DNA of 64,000 nucleotides from Pseudomonas violetae (GCF_023072615.1 NZ_JAKNRW010000025.1:1-64000); one strand, 5' to 3'; positions 1-8,400 are shown, counted from the stretch's first letter. The notes: a model not told the origin generated them from the sequence alone. Numbers and translations: made by a program.

Positions 1-238
1 GTTGTTCGGCCACGGTTTCGGCCCGGGCATGCGCTGGCGTGCGGGATAAATCGGTCAACCACGGCGGGGTCAGCCCCCAGCGCGCGCGCGCCAACTCGCG
101 CTGGCCATCAGCGCCAACGCGCAGCATCAGCACCGAATCGGAGGGTGAAATGTTCCACTGGGCCTGCTGATCAGCGGGAAAACCAGGCAGGGCCGCGAAG
201 GCAGGGTTCCAGCGAAACAGGGCATAACGTCCACACAT
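1..238 (-). CDS. SOS response-associated peptidase (SRAP/YedK/HMCES family), 5' part only
   Basis: The reverse strand from the ATG at 238 reads MCGRYALFRWNPAF and then QWNISPSDSVLMLR and ARWGLTPPWL. SRAP proteins have a catalytic Cys2 exposed after methionine removal, and here it is in the expected MCGRY context. The WGLxPxW motif is also typical. Family members bind abasic sites in single-stranded DNA and form a protective thiazolidine crosslink with them. Only about 79 codons lie in the window and the gene runs off its left edge, so the C-terminal active-site residues cannot be checked. The DUF2007 gene lies 35 bp upstream on the same strand. Confidence 0.85.
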   Translation of the reverse strand, partial: MCGRYALFRWNPAFAALPGFPADQQAQWNISPSDSVLMLRVGADGQRELARARWGLTPPWLTDLSRTPAHARAETVAEQ

Positions 239-273
239 GGGGCAGCACAACTCTTGATCAAACGAACGCCAGC

Positions 274-534
274 CTAACAGACCAGCGTGCCGGGGAAACT
301 CTCCGGCTCATCCCCGGGCAGCGGCAGCGCGGCATTGTAAGCGCTGATCAGCTCACGAGCGTATGCCGCCTGGTCGTTGTCAACCGACAGCCCGAGCAAC
401 CCGTAGATCGGCAGCTCCCCCGTACCACCGATCAGATCCCGCCCGACCAGATGGGCCTTAATGCCCTCACTGGCCAGCATGCCTTGCAGCAACTCTCCTT
501 CCATCAGGTTTTCCGGTTCATAGATTCGCTGCAT
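274..534 (-). CDS. DUF2007 domain protein (putative signal-transducing protein)
   Basis: This 86-residue protein begins MQRIYEPENLMEGELLQGML and contains LIGGTGELPIYGLLGL, the pattern of DUF2007 proteins, which are small single-domain proteins without a known reaction. I chose the ATG at 534 over the GTG three codons upstream because GAAAGG sits about eight bases before it. It lies 12 bp after the stop of the CPXCG gene and 35 bp before the SRAP gene, so the three small genes on this strand probably form one transcript. No signal peptide or membrane segment is seen. Confidence 0.85.
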   Translation of the reverse strand: MQRIYEPENLMEGELLQGMLASEGIKAHLVGRDLIGGTGELPIYGLLGLSVDNDQAAYARELISAYNAALPLPGDEPESFPGTLVC

Positions 535-546
535 ATCACGCACCTT

Positions 547-729
547 TCACTCGTTTTCGCTATGGACTTCCAGCAACCATTCCTGACCGTCAGTCTGCAG
601 TACAAAGGTTATCGGACGACAACACACCGGACAGTCCTCGATATAGGTCTGATCGCCACCAGACAAATCCAAGACGGCCTCGGCTTGCTCACCACAATAA
701 GGACATTTGTAGGGCTCGGTTTCCAGCAT
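547..729 (-). CDS. CPXCG motif-containing cysteine-rich small protein
   Basis: This 60-residue protein starts MLETEPYKCPYCGE and carries a second cysteine pair, CPVCCRPI, about 25 residues later. The two CPxC knuckles are expected to bind one zinc ion (zinc-ribbon fold). The conserved family is annotated only by this motif and has no known function. The ATG at 729 has GGGAGA about five bases upstream. A longer reading frame to 861 lacks family-like sequence. The gene is divergent from the acyltransferase at 868 and heads the DUF2007/SRAP run. Confidence 0.85.
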   Translation of the reverse strand: MLETEPYKCPYCGEQAEAVLDLSGGDQTYIEDCPVCCRPITFVLQTDGQEWLLEVHSENE

Positions 730-867
730 CACGGTCTCCCAGGTGACTTGTGCGTATAATCGCCGGTCTATTTGCAGGGCTATTTTTGTCTGTCTATTTT
801 TCAGACCGTGCCCCGTTGGTTTTCGATCAAAACCTTTACTTACCCTAGCCGTTTCCAACAAGAGAGC

Positions 868-2034
868 ATGATGGGCGAATTCGATACCATCCGACCTTAC
901 AACGACAGCGAAGTCCCGGCGGTGCTGGCACGGCTGCTCAGCGACAAGGCGTTTCTAGATATCCTCACCCACTTTCGCTTCCCGCGTTTTGCCGGAGCCC
1001 TTGGCTGGGCCCTCAAACCTCTTATAGCGCATCGGCTACGGCGTGAGTTCGCCGGCGTAAATTCAGTGGCAAGCCTGCAGGATAAAGTTGAGGTCTATGT
1101 AGACCACACCATCGAACGTGCCACCGACGGCGTAACCTACAGCGGCGTCGAGCAATTCAAATCCGGCAGCGCCTACCTTTTCATCGCTAATCATCGCGAC
1201 ATCGTGATGGACCCGGCCTTCGTCAACTATGCCGTATACCATGCGGGCCTGCCGACTCCACGCATCGCGATTGGCGACAATCTGTTGCAGAAACCCTTTG
1301 TCAGCGACCTGATGCGCCTGAACAAGAGCTTCATCGTGCACCGCTCGATTTCCGGACGCCGGGAAAAGATGGCGGCGTACCAACTACTCTCGGCCTACAT
1401 CAATCACTCGATCCGTAACGACTGCGCTTCGATCTGGATCGCACAGGCGGAAGGTCGGGCCAAGGATGGCGATGACCGGACCGAATCAGCGATCCTCAAG
1501 ATGTTCCACATGAGCCGCAAGGACGAGCCGTTCGGCGAGGTCATTCGGTCATTGAACCTGACCCCGGTATCGATCAGTTACGAATACGACCCCTGCGACC
1601 AGGCCAAGGCCCGCGAACTGTTCATCCGCGCCACCACCGGCACCTACAGCAAAGTGCCGGGCGAGGACGATGTAAGCATTGCCAAGGGGATTACCGGCTA
1701 CAAGGGTCGAGTACATGTGAACTTCGCGGCGCCGATCACCCAGATATTCGACGACACCAAGCAATTGGCGATCGAGATGGACAAGCAGATCCTGGGGGGG
1801 TATCGGCTGTTTCCGGTGCACTACCTGGCCTACGCCCAGTGGCAAGACGCCGATCCGCAACTGCAGGTGCCAGGCGCTGCCAAGGTGTTCACGGCAGATG
1901 AGTTGGCCAAGGCCCAGGAGGAATGGCAACGGCGCCTGGATGAATGCCCTGCGGAGCATCGGCCGTTCCTGGTGCAGCAATATGCGACGCCGGTGCGTAA
2001 TCAGTATCGGGTGAAGGCCGGGCTGCCGCTTTAA
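868..2034 (+). CDS. 1-acyl-sn-glycerol-3-phosphate acyltransferase-like protein (PlsC superfamily)
   Basis: This protein of about 388 residues has an acyltransferase core. FIANHRDIVMDPAF supplies the His and Asp of the active site, and IWIAQAEGRAKDG matches the later EGTR-type phosphate-binding block. The family transfers acyl groups to lysophospholipids at the inner membrane. The His-Asp spacing is H-x5-D rather than the usual H-x4-D. I start at the double ATG (868/871) after CAAGAGAGC, because the preceding in-frame sequence back to 772 does not look like protein. It is longer than classical PlsC (about 240-250 residues), with an added N-terminal region and a C-terminal tail. The exact substrate is unknown. 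Confidence 0.8.
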   Translation: MMGEFDTIRPYNDSEVPAVLARLLSDKAFLDILTHFRFPRFAGALGWALKPLIAHRLRREFAGVNSVASLQDKVEVYVDHTIERATDGVTYSGVEQFKSGSAYLFIANHRDIVMDPAFVNYAVYHAGLPTPRIAIGDNLLQKPFVSDLMRLNKSFIVHRSISGRREKMAAYQLLSAYINHSIRNDCASIWIAQAEGRAKDGDDRTESAILKMFHMSRKDEPFGEVIRSLNLTPVSISYEYDPCDQAKARELFIRATTGTYSKVPGEDDVSIAKGITGYKGRVHVNFAAPITQIFDDTKQLAIEMDKQILGGYRLFPVHYLAYAQWQDADPQLQVPGAAKVFTADELAKAQEEWQRRLDECPAEHRPFLVQQYATPVRNQYRVKAGLPL

Positions 2035-2068
2035 GTCCGCTTACCCCGCTCCCACAGGAGCACGGTGT

Positions 2069-2347
2069 TCAAAACTGCGTGCTGATCCAAGACACAACCA
2101 GCGCCACCCCAAGGCACGCAAAGCCGAATCGATAGAAAAACCGGTTCATGCGCAAGGTCGCCCAATCCAGTGTCGGCTCGACGCTTGGCCGGCTCTGGCG
2201 CTGAGCCTCGATACTGGCCAGCGCGCGCTGCTCGCGGCGACGGGTGGCATGAAGCAGCCAGCTACCCGGAAAGGCAAGCAGCAGGGCCAGCAGGTTGATC
2301 AACTTGGCGGGATGGGCGGTAAACAGCGTCATCAAATGCAGCGACAT
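2069..2347 (-). CDS. Small membrane protein, hypothetical
   Basis: This 92-residue protein begins MSLHLMTLFTAHPAKL and contains two likely membrane segments, one around residues 12-32 (LINLLALLLAFPGSWLLHA) and one at the C-terminus (FACLGVALVVSWIS). The middle is basic and polar (RRREQRALASIEAQRQ), which suggests a cytoplasmic loop. The ATG at 2347 is preceded by AGAGG about ten bases upstream; a TTG ten codons earlier is not supported. It converges with the acyltransferase gene. I do not recognise a family. Confidence 0.6.
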   Translation of the reverse strand: MSLHLMTLFTAHPAKLINLLALLLAFPGSWLLHATRRREQRALASIEAQRQSRPSVEPTLDWATLRMNRFFYRFGFACLGVALVVSWISTQF

Positions 2348-2465
2348 CACGAACCTCTGGCGAATCTGGTATGGCAAGTCGCCAGATCGACGACTGCGGC
2401 GCGGATTCTACCGAAAGGCCGTCCACCTGCCCTACCTTTCCGACAAATAACGAAAAACTGACCAA

Positions 2466-2747
2466 ATGCTGTTCTGTGTCACGGCGACGTCATCTGACTG
2501 GGTCAGTCTGGCGCCCCTCGAAATCGACACGGAATACGTCATGCTGCACGCCGAAAACCAGGATCGCCTTTACCTGATCGCACCGAGCGACGAACAACAG
2601 AACCTTGTGGGGAGTCTGTCCTTCAATGTCCAGGACCGCCGCTGGCTGGTGTATTGCGCATTGGGCGGGCATCAGCATGAGGACTTGCCGGAGATGGATC
2701 TGCTGACGGGGATCAGCGTGCTGGATTTCTACTCGCAAGCTGCCTAA
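2466..2747 (+). CDS. Conserved hypothetical protein
   Basis: This soluble protein of about 93 residues is acidic and rich in aromatic residues, with stretches such as RLYLIAPSDEQQNLVGSL and RRWLVYCALGGHQHEDLP. It has no signal peptide or membrane segment. Codon use is like the host core genes and no competing frame is convincing. The start is uncertain: 2466 is the first ATG but lacks a clear ribosome site, and an internal ATG at 2541 has CACGGA upstream. A palindromic repeat follows the stop. I cannot assign a function. Confidence 0.55.
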   Translation: MLFCVTATSSDWVSLAPLEIDTEYVMLHAENQDRLYLIAPSDEQQNLVGSLSFNVQDRRWLVYCALGGHQHEDLPEMDLLTGISVLDFYSQAA

Positions 2748-2756
2748 GCGCAGATA

Positions 2757-2866
2757 TCCCTGCAGGGGCTGCCGAAGGCCGCAATCGTTTGATTTTGCTT
2801 TTGCAGGATTCAGAGCTGCCGAAGAACAAGATCAAAAGATCGCGGCCTTCGGCAGCTCCTGCGGGG
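2757..2866. repeat. Imperfect inverted repeat, REP-like intergenic element
   Basis: CTGCCGAAGGCCGCAATCG near 2769 is matched, inverted, by CGCGGCCTTCGGCAGCTCC near 2850, with an A/T-rich centre. This GGCTGCCGAAGGCCGCGATC palindrome is common between Pseudomonas genes. It can fold as a long hairpin between a plus-strand and a minus-strand gene that end here, so it may also stop transcription from both sides. Confidence 0.65.
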
Positions 2867-2872
2867 CTCGCG

Positions 2873-3457
2873 TTATTCGCTGAGAATCTGACCCACTGTC
2901 GGGTCCTTGAACAGGCGCGTCAAAGCATCGCTCAGCACGTCACTGACCAGCTTGGTATTGGTTTCCTGGTTGGGGGCCATGCCGAAACGCTGATCCAGGG
3001 AGGCGCCATAACGACCGCTATAGCGACGATTGGCATTCTGCACATCGGAACGGAAAGTGGCGCCGATGGTGGCTTCGGTGACGTACATGCCTTCCTTGGG
3101 CGACTGATACTTCAGATCGGCCAGGGTCACGGTCAATTGCGGCGCGTTCATGCCGCTGGCAACTGGAGTAAAGCCCAGCAAACGCACGGCTGCTTCAGCC
3201 TGGGCCTGCAACTTCGGCAGGATCTGAGCACCTTGCACGGTGATTGCGCTGGTCTCTGGGTACATGCCACCGCGAGTACCCAGGGTTGGCGAAGGACGAC
3301 CATCCACTACCCGCACCACCACCTGCTGGCCATGGCCAACCGGCGCCAGCTGAGTAGTCAGCTTCGGCTCCGGGCTCAGTTGTTGCGGGCTGTGGGCGCA
3401 GCCGACGAGGGTCAAACTGGTCACAGTAATCAAACCGAACAACAAGCGTTGCAACAT
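2873..3457 (-). CDS. YajG-like outer-membrane lipoprotein
   Basis: This 194-residue protein begins MLQRLLFGLITVTSLTLVGC. This is a lipoprotein signal peptide with lipobox LVGC, so acylation at that Cys is expected. The mature part contains VVVRVVDGRPSPTLGTRGG and APQLTVTLADLKY, matching YajG-family lipoproteins of Pseudomonas. Asp+2 is absent (Ala follows Cys), so sorting to the outer membrane is likely. The ATG at 3457 has GGAGAAGAG just upstream, while the frame upstream of it is not protein-like. The function of YajG is not established. Confidence 0.75.
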   Translation of the reverse strand: MLQRLLFGLITVTSLTLVGCAHSPQQLSPEPKLTTQLAPVGHGQQVVVRVVDGRPSPTLGTRGGMYPETSAITVQGAQILPKLQAQAEAAVRLLGFTPVASGMNAPQLTVTLADLKYQSPKEGMYVTEATIGATFRSDVQNANRRYSGRYGASLDQRFGMAPNQETNTKLVSDVLSDALTRLFKDPTVGQILSE

Positions 3458-3654
3458 GCTCTTCTCTCCAGAATCAGGCACAGACAAGGTCGCAGTATAG
3501 CGGTGCGTAACAGCGGGGAACCAGCGCAACAATCAGGGAAAGGTCCCACAAGCATTTCAGACCGCTACGCCTGTCACACAGGTGTCATCGCCCATACACT
3601 TTCGCGTCACGGCCTGATGCCAACCTTCAGGCAGTCTCCAGGAGGAACCCTGCC

Positions 3655-3888
3655 ATGCGCTTTCTCGTTTCGCTGTTCACCCCCCGCCCGTTGCATCGCT
3701 GCTTCGCCCTGCTCGACCGCCAGGGTCGCTGCCAGGCTTTCAAGCAGTGCAGCCTCCAGCCAATGGGGGACGGCTGGGTCGAAATCGACGAGATTCGCCT
3801 CAACTGGCTGCATCATCCACTGCCCCAAAGTGCCCGGGTGAACCAGCGCCAGCCACGTGCGCGGGCGCAGCGTATGTTGACCACCTGA
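3655..3888 (+). CDS. Conserved hypothetical 77-residue protein
   Basis: The gene starts at an ATG with a very strong ribosome site, AGGAGGAACCCTGCC. The product begins MRFLVSLFTPRPLHRCFALL and is basic toward the C-terminus (QRQPRARAQRM). The middle, CSLQPMGDGWVEIDEIRLNW, looks like a small beta-rich domain. No signal peptide is convincing. It stands alone, divergent from the lipoprotein gene and ahead of the long gene-free stretch before mqo. I do not recognise a family; the strong ribosome site is the main support. Confidence 0.65.
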   Translation: MRFLVSLFTPRPLHRCFALLDRQGRCQAFKQCSLQPMGDGWVEIDEIRLNWLHHPLPQSARVNQRQPRARAQRMLTT

Positions 3889-4625
3889 CCAGACGCCGAA
3901 CAAAAGTCGTAAAACACGACCATTTCCCTGCGTTTCTTCGCTACAATCTCCCCCCGATTATAAGGACGTCTCCTGATCGGGCCCCGCAACATTGTCAATG
4001 CGCCTGTATTGACCCTCGACATCGCCCACAGAGAGCCGCCCACACAGATCGAGTGAAGCTGGCGTGCTTGCTGTTTCCTGAGCAGCCCCCCTACTTTTCT
4101 CGAATCTGCAGAGCTGTCATTACGCTCGGTCACTGAGCTATTTGCCCGTTTTGCCTGTCATGTATTACATGAAGGCAATCCATCCGGGCACAGTGCCAGG
4201 CTGAGACAGCCCTTTTTGAGGTTCACGTCTTCAAAAGAGCGTGAAAAAAACGGGTTTTCACAACTTCACAAGAGTGTGGCGAGCAAATGAATAGTTTTGC
4301 GTCTGAACATGCACCATTAGCGTCTGAAACAGCCCAACGACACAGGACCGAGTACTCCTTGAACACCGGAGCCTGAAGCCTGTCCGCTACGGATTTGGTT
4401 GCACAAACGGATGTATCGACCATAAGTCGAATTGCCTCCCGCGCGCTGAAATGAGTTCATGTAGCTCATAAGCCCGGCCGGTAGCGTCCGTCGAAGTTGC
4501 GATAAATTGCGAAGATTCGGACATGGCGATCCTGACCATGGGTACTTGGGGCATCACTGACACGCCCCGGAACGCCTGGCAGCCATGCCGACAATTTGGT
4601 GCTGCAGATTTTGGAGACGCGTTAA
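3889..4625. other. 737-bp gene-free region upstream of mqo
   Basis: No reading frame here has convincing protein character. It contains an imperfect inverted repeat around 4152-4177 (TGCCTGTCATGTA / TTACATGAAGGCA), several A- or T-rich tracts (for example near 4205 and 4244), and the ribosome site TTTTGGAGAC for mqo at its end. It probably holds the mqo promoter with a long leader, or an unrecognised small RNA. A 37-codon frame from 4523 overlaps the mqo start by 11 bp. Confidence 0.5.
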
Positions 4626-6134
4626 ATGGCGCATAAAGAAGCAGTCGACGTAGTACTGGTTGGGGCCGGCATCATGAGTGCCACCCTTGCCGTACTGCTC
4701 AAAGAGCTCGACCCCGCGATCAAGCTGGAAGTCGTCGAGCTGATGGATTCCGGTGCCGCGGAGAGTTCCAACCCGTGGAACAACGCCGGTACCGGTCACG
4801 CCGGGCTGTGTGAGCTGAATTACACGCCGCAGGCCGCCGACGGCACCGTCGACATCAAGAAAGCCGTGCACATCAACACCCAGTTCGAAGTGTCGAAGCA
4901 GTTCTGGTCCTACCTGACCCGCAAAGGCACATTCGGCTCGTGCAAATCGTTCATCAGCCCGGTGCCTCACCTGAGCTTCGTGCAGGGTGACAGCGGCGTG
5001 TCTTTTCTCAAGGAGCGTTTCAGCGTCCTGAGCAAGCACCACGCGTTCTCGGACATGGAATACACCGAAGACAAGGCCACCATGGCCGAGTGGATGCCGC
5101 TGATGATGCCCGGCCGTCCAGCCGGCGAAGTGCTTGCCGCCACTCGCGTGATGAATGGTACCGACGTCAACTTCGGCGCCCTGACCAATCAATTGCTCAA
5201 GCACCTGACCAGCGCACCCGATGCCCAGGTCAAGTACTGCAAGCGCGTCACCGGTCTCAAGCGCAATAACAGCGGCTGGACCGTCAGCATCAAGGACGTC
5301 AACAGCGGCAGTACCCGTGAAGTCGACGCCAAATTCGTCTTCCTCGGCGCAGGCGGCGCAGCCCTGCCGTTGCTGCAGGCATCCGGCATCGAGGAAAGCA
5401 AAGGCTTCGGCGGTTTCCCGATCAGCGGCCAGTGGCTGCGTTGCGACAACCCGGAAGTGGTCAAGCACCACCAGGCCAAAGTCTATAGCCAAGCTGCCGT
5501 GGGTTCGCCGCCGATGTCCGTGCCGCACCTGGACACTCGCGTGGTCGACGGCAAGAAGTCGCTGCTGTTCGGACCTTACGCCGGTTTCACCACCAAGTTC
5601 CTCAAGCACGGTTCCTTCATGGACCTGCCGCTGTCGGTTCGCGCCGGCAACATCGGTCCGATGCTGGCAGTGGCGAAAAACAACATGGACCTGACCAAGT
5701 ACTTGGTCAGCGAAGTGATGCAATCGATGGAACAGCGCCTGGAATCCCTGCGCCGCTTCTACCCTGAAGCGAAAGCCGAAGACTGGCGCCTGGAAGTGGC
5801 CGGCCAACGGGTGCAGATCATCAAGAAGGATCCGAAAAAAGGCGGCGTCCTACAGTTCGGTACCGAACTGGTCGCAGCCAAAGACGGTTCCCTGGCAGCA
5901 CTGCTTGGTGCTTCGCCGGGTGCATCGGTGACTGTTTCGATCATGCTTGAGCTGATCGAGAAATGTTTCCCGAACAAGGCGTCCGGTGAATGGGCGGCCA
6001 AATTGGCGGAAATTTTCCCGGCTCGGGAAAAGGTCCTGGAAACCGACGCTGCGCTCTATCGCAAGATCAATGCACACAACAACGTTGCGCTGGAACTGGT
6101 TGAAGCCAGTAGCGAGACCGAAAGCTACGCTTGA
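4626..6134 (+). CDS. mqo: Malate:quinone oxidoreductase
   Basis: This 502-residue flavoprotein begins with the FAD-binding segment VDVVLVGAGIMSATLAVLL, followed by SSNPWNNAGTGHAGLCELNY, which is diagnostic for Mqo. It oxidises malate to oxaloacetate and passes electrons to the quinone pool at the inner membrane, replacing NAD-dependent malate dehydrogenase in pseudomonads. Length and motifs are complete. TTTTGGAGACGCGTTAA supplies the ribosome site. A bidirectional terminator follows the stop. In P. aeruginosa the gene in this position is mqoB. Confidence 0.97.
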   Translation: MAHKEAVDVVLVGAGIMSATLAVLLKELDPAIKLEVVELMDSGAAESSNPWNNAGTGHAGLCELNYTPQAADGTVDIKKAVHINTQFEVSKQFWSYLTRKGTFGSCKSFISPVPHLSFVQGDSGVSFLKERFSVLSKHHAFSDMEYTEDKATMAEWMPLMMPGRPAGEVLAATRVMNGTDVNFGALTNQLLKHLTSAPDAQVKYCKRVTGLKRNNSGWTVSIKDVNSGSTREVDAKFVFLGAGGAALPLLQASGIEESKGFGGFPISGQWLRCDNPEVVKHHQAKVYSQAAVGSPPMSVPHLDTRVVDGKKSLLFGPYAGFTTKFLKHGSFMDLPLSVRAGNIGPMLAVAKNNMDLTKYLVSEVMQSMEQRLESLRRFYPEAKAEDWRLEVAGQRVQIIKKDPKKGGVLQFGTELVAAKDGSLAALLGASPGASVTVSIMLELIEKCFPNKASGEWAAKLAEIFPAREKVLETDAALYRKINAHNNVALELVEASSETESYA

Positions 6135-6145
6135 TTTGGTCGCAT

Positions 6146-6185
6146 AAAAAACGCCCCGTTCTCATTGAGAGCGGGGCGTTTTTTT
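6146..6185. terminator. Bidirectional Rho-independent terminator
   Basis: AACGCCCCG and CGGGGCGTT form a long G+C-rich stem around TTCTCATTGAGAG, with A-runs on the left and T-runs on the right. It can end both mqo (plus strand) and the PA4642-like gene (minus strand). Confidence 0.92.
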
Positions 6186-6210
6186 GTGCCGCTGAAAAGA
6201 TTTAAGATCT

Positions 6211-6498
6211 TTAACCGCGAGCCTTTTCGATCAGCTCGATGTATTCCGCCGCACTGCGCTGATCCTTGATCACCGCAACAAAATCATTGCCCTGCTCATC
6301 CTTGCCATCCAGGTCATACCCGGCCTCGGCGAAAAACGTCAGGAAGCGCGCGAAATCATCGACCCGCAAACCGCGGTAGGCCTTGATCAGTTTGTGCAGC
6401 GACGGGGAAGTGGCGTCGACCGGCTCGAAATCGAGAAACAACTTGATCTGCTCATCGCCAATCTCGTCACCAATCACTTGCTTTTTATCTTTACGCAT
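6211..6498 (-). CDS. PA4642 family protein
   Basis: This 95-residue soluble protein begins MRKDKKQVIGDEIGDEQIKL and contains YRGLRVDDFARFLTFFAEAG. It matches the small conserved protein that follows mqoB in P. aeruginosa (PA4642), and the position is syntenic. The family has no known activity; the sequence is acidic and predicted mostly helical. GGAG lies about ten bases before the ATG. It converges on mqo across a shared terminator. Confidence 0.8.
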   Translation of the reverse strand: MRKDKKQVIGDEIGDEQIKLFLDFEPVDATSPSLHKLIKAYRGLRVDDFARFLTFFAEAGYDLDGKDEQGNDFVAVIKDQRSAAEYIELIEKARG

Positions 6499-6561
6499 TG
6501 CCGACTCCAGCTCGCAGACATTTCACGGGGCGGGCAGTTTACCCCTCCCTTGGCGCCGTAC

Positions 6562-7047
6562 TCAACGCGGACGAATGCTGCCTGTGTGCAGATCGGCCCA
6601 GACGTGGCCGTTGGCGTAGCTGAGAAACTGGCAATACACCGTGCCGTTACGCAGCAAGTCGATCAACACCCGATACTGAGCCATCGGGTAGAAGAGCGTC
6701 AGGGTCTTGCTCGAGCTGTCGTATGCCGGCTTCTTCAGGCTCTTGCTCTCGCCGTCGAAGTTGACCAGCACCTGACTGATGGTCGCGCCCTTGTTCAGGG
6801 ACTTGCCCTTGAGGCGAATCATCAGTGGTGAGGTGACGGGAATAGGCTGCTGGTTCGACTGACGCTGACTGCCCACCACCACCGAGTAGTCGGTAACCTG
6901 GAGCAATTGTTGTTGCTCGGGCTCTTCGCCGCGCAGGGTCAGGTCATCGGGGGGCAGGAACTGCGCGTGCATTGGCGCAGGTGCTGCGGCAAGGGGCAGG
7001 CTTGCGGTCAGTAACAGGACGGCGCAGCTGCGGATCAAAAGGCTCAT
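6562..7047 (-). CDS. Exported hypothetical protein
   Basis: This 161-residue protein begins MSLLIRSCAVLLLTASLPLA followed by AAPAP, a clear Sec signal peptide. The mature part is beta-rich (YSVVVGSQRQSNQQPIPV, TSPLMIRLKGKSLNKGATIS) and ends HVWADLHTGSIRPR. It is probably periplasmic. The ATG at 7047 with GGAGCC upstream is preferred over the longer frame from 7092. It lies 63 bp upstream of the PA4642-like gene on the same strand, so the two may be cotranscribed. No known function. Confidence 0.7.
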   Translation of the reverse strand: MSLLIRSCAVLLLTASLPLAAAPAPMHAQFLPPDDLTLRGEEPEQQQLLQVTDYSVVVGSQRQSNQQPIPVTSPLMIRLKGKSLNKGATISQVLVNFDGESKSLKKPAYDSSSKTLTLFYPMAQYRVLIDLLRNGTVYCQFLSYANGHVWADLHTGSIRPR

Positions 7048-7100
7048 GACGGGCTCCGAAGAAGAGGCCAGCACTTTAGCATGAGCAGACATAATTCATG

Positions 7101-7190
7101 GTGGGAGCGAGCCTGCTCGCGATAGCGTCAGGCCAGGCGACATCGACGCGGCTGAAACACCGCTGTCGCGAGCAGGCTCGCTCCCACAGG
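7101..7190. repeat. Pseudomonas REP pair (BIME-like)
   Basis: GTGGGAGCGAGCCTGCTCGC at 7101 is repeated in inverted orientation as GCGAGCAGGCTCGCTCCCAC ending at 7188. These are two full REP units in tail-to-tail orientation, between the exported protein gene and the cupin gene. Confidence 0.92.
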
Positions 7191-7199
7191 GATTGAAGA

Positions 7200-7673
7200 T
7201 CAATCGAACTGGGCGCGCATCCAGGCCTGATACTCGGCCACACCCGGTTCGCCTTCACGGGGTGCCCAGTCTGCCAACTCGCCCTCGCCTACCGGGCGAT
7301 ACGGCCCGGCCTTGCACTCGAACATCAGGCTGTCGGCTTCCAGCACCACCAGGCCATGAAACACACCCGTGGGCAGATCAACGCCAATGCTGTCGCCACC
7401 CGCCTGGAGGATGCGCTTGCTCACCACCGCTCCGGACTCATCAAAGATCAACAACCCAAGACGGCCCTTGAGCACCAGCAGGGTTTCCGCCTTGTTATCA
7501 CCCAAATGCCGATGAGGCGCAATATAGGTATTGGGCTGCAAACCCACCGCCATGCGGTGGCAGGCATCTTCCATTTGATGAAAGTTGTGATGCTGACGCC
7601 CGCGCGGGTTGGCCGCCGCTTTCTCGGCCAGTTCAGCGAACAGCGTTTGATCAAGAAAGCTCGGCGTGGTCAT
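7200..7673 (-). CDS. WbuC family cupin fold metalloprotein
   Basis: This 157-residue cupin has the two conserved metal-ligand blocks APHRHLGDNKAETLLVLKG (H-x-H and E) and PTGVFHGLV (H). The length and the N-terminal HHNFHQMEDACHRMAVGL match WbuC-type proteins, which lie near polysaccharide genes in some genomes and have no proven reaction. The ATG at 7673 lies 3 bp after the hpt stop, so hpt and this gene are cotranscribed. The REP pair follows the stop. Confidence 0.85.
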   Translation of the reverse strand: MTTPSFLDQTLFAELAEKAAANPRGRQHHNFHQMEDACHRMAVGLQPNTYIAPHRHLGDNKAETLLVLKGRLGLLIFDESGAVVSKRILQAGGDSIGVDLPTGVFHGLVVLEADSLMFECKAGPYRPVGEGELADWAPREGEPGVAEYQAWMRAQFD

Positions 7674-7676
7674 TGC

Positions 7677-8234
7677 TTACATCCCTTTGACGGCAAAAAT
7701 CCCGTTGGCGTTGCGCCAGTAACCCTTGTAGTCCATCCCGTAACCGAAGATGTAGCGGTCGATGCAGGGCAGGCCGACGAAATCGGCTTTAAGGTCCGGG
7801 CGAGCCTTGCGGTCGTGGTCCTTGTCGATCAGCACGGCGGTATGCACCTTGCGCGCGCCGGCGTGTTTGCAGAAGTCGATGATCGCGCCCAGGGTATGAC
7901 CTTCGTCGAGGATGTCGTCGATGATCAGCACGTCACGATCGATGAACGACACTTCCGGCTTGGCTTTCCAAAACAGGTCACCACCGCTGGTTTCGTTGCG
8001 ATAACGGGTGGCGTGCAGGTAGGACGCTTCCAGGGGGAATTGAAGGTGGGTGAGCAGCTTGCCGGCGAAAATCAGGCCGCCGTTCATCACGCAAAACACC
8101 ACCGGATTGGTTTCAGCCAGTTGTTCGTTGATATGCGCACCGACGCGGGCGATGGCGGCCTCGACTTCAGCTTCGGTGTACAGGCAGTCAGCCTCTCGCA
8201 TGATTTGACGGATATGCTCGAGATCAGCGGACAT
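7677..8234 (-). CDS. hpt: Hypoxanthine-guanine phosphoribosyltransferase
   Basis: This 185-residue enzyme has the type I PRTase PRPP loop DVLIIDDILDEGHTL, with VVFCVMNGGLIFAGKLL as the upstream PRPP/pyrophosphate loop. It converts hypoxanthine or guanine with PRPP to IMP or GMP in cytosolic purine salvage. I start at the ATG at 8234, with GGAGAGCACC upstream, because the 14 extra residues in the longer frame are not conserved-looking. It is divergent from upp and leads a two-gene unit with the cupin. In P. aeruginosa the same position is PA4645. Confidence 0.92.
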   Translation of the reverse strand: MSADLEHIRQIMREADCLYTEAEVEAAIARVGAHINEQLAETNPVVFCVMNGGLIFAGKLLTHLQFPLEASYLHATRYRNETSGGDLFWKAKPEVSFIDRDVLIIDDILDEGHTLGAIIDFCKHAGARKVHTAVLIDKDHDRKARPDLKADFVGLPCIDRYIFGYGMDYKGYWRNANGIFAVKGM

Positions 8235-8400
8235 GGTGCTCTCCAGGGGGGTGACGGATTCGGGAAAAGCGGGCAAAGGTACGCATCAAGCGAGGTCAGA
8301 TCAAGCGTTTGTGGACTAACGTACTCTATGTCTATAGGACAACACCCTCGGATAGATTAATCTAGGCCGCTTTTTTTTGCCCGCCGCCGGAGCTTTTCCC

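Noticed and set aside
772..867. Longer N-terminus for the PlsC-like acyltransferase
   Set aside because: The extra 32 residues are not family-like and no ribosome site precedes 772; the double ATG at 868/871 is better.
4554..5807. Minus-strand open frame of over 400 codons opposite mqo
   Set aside because: It is a mirror of mqo codon bias, His/Gln/Val-rich with no domain, while the plus strand is an unmistakable Mqo.
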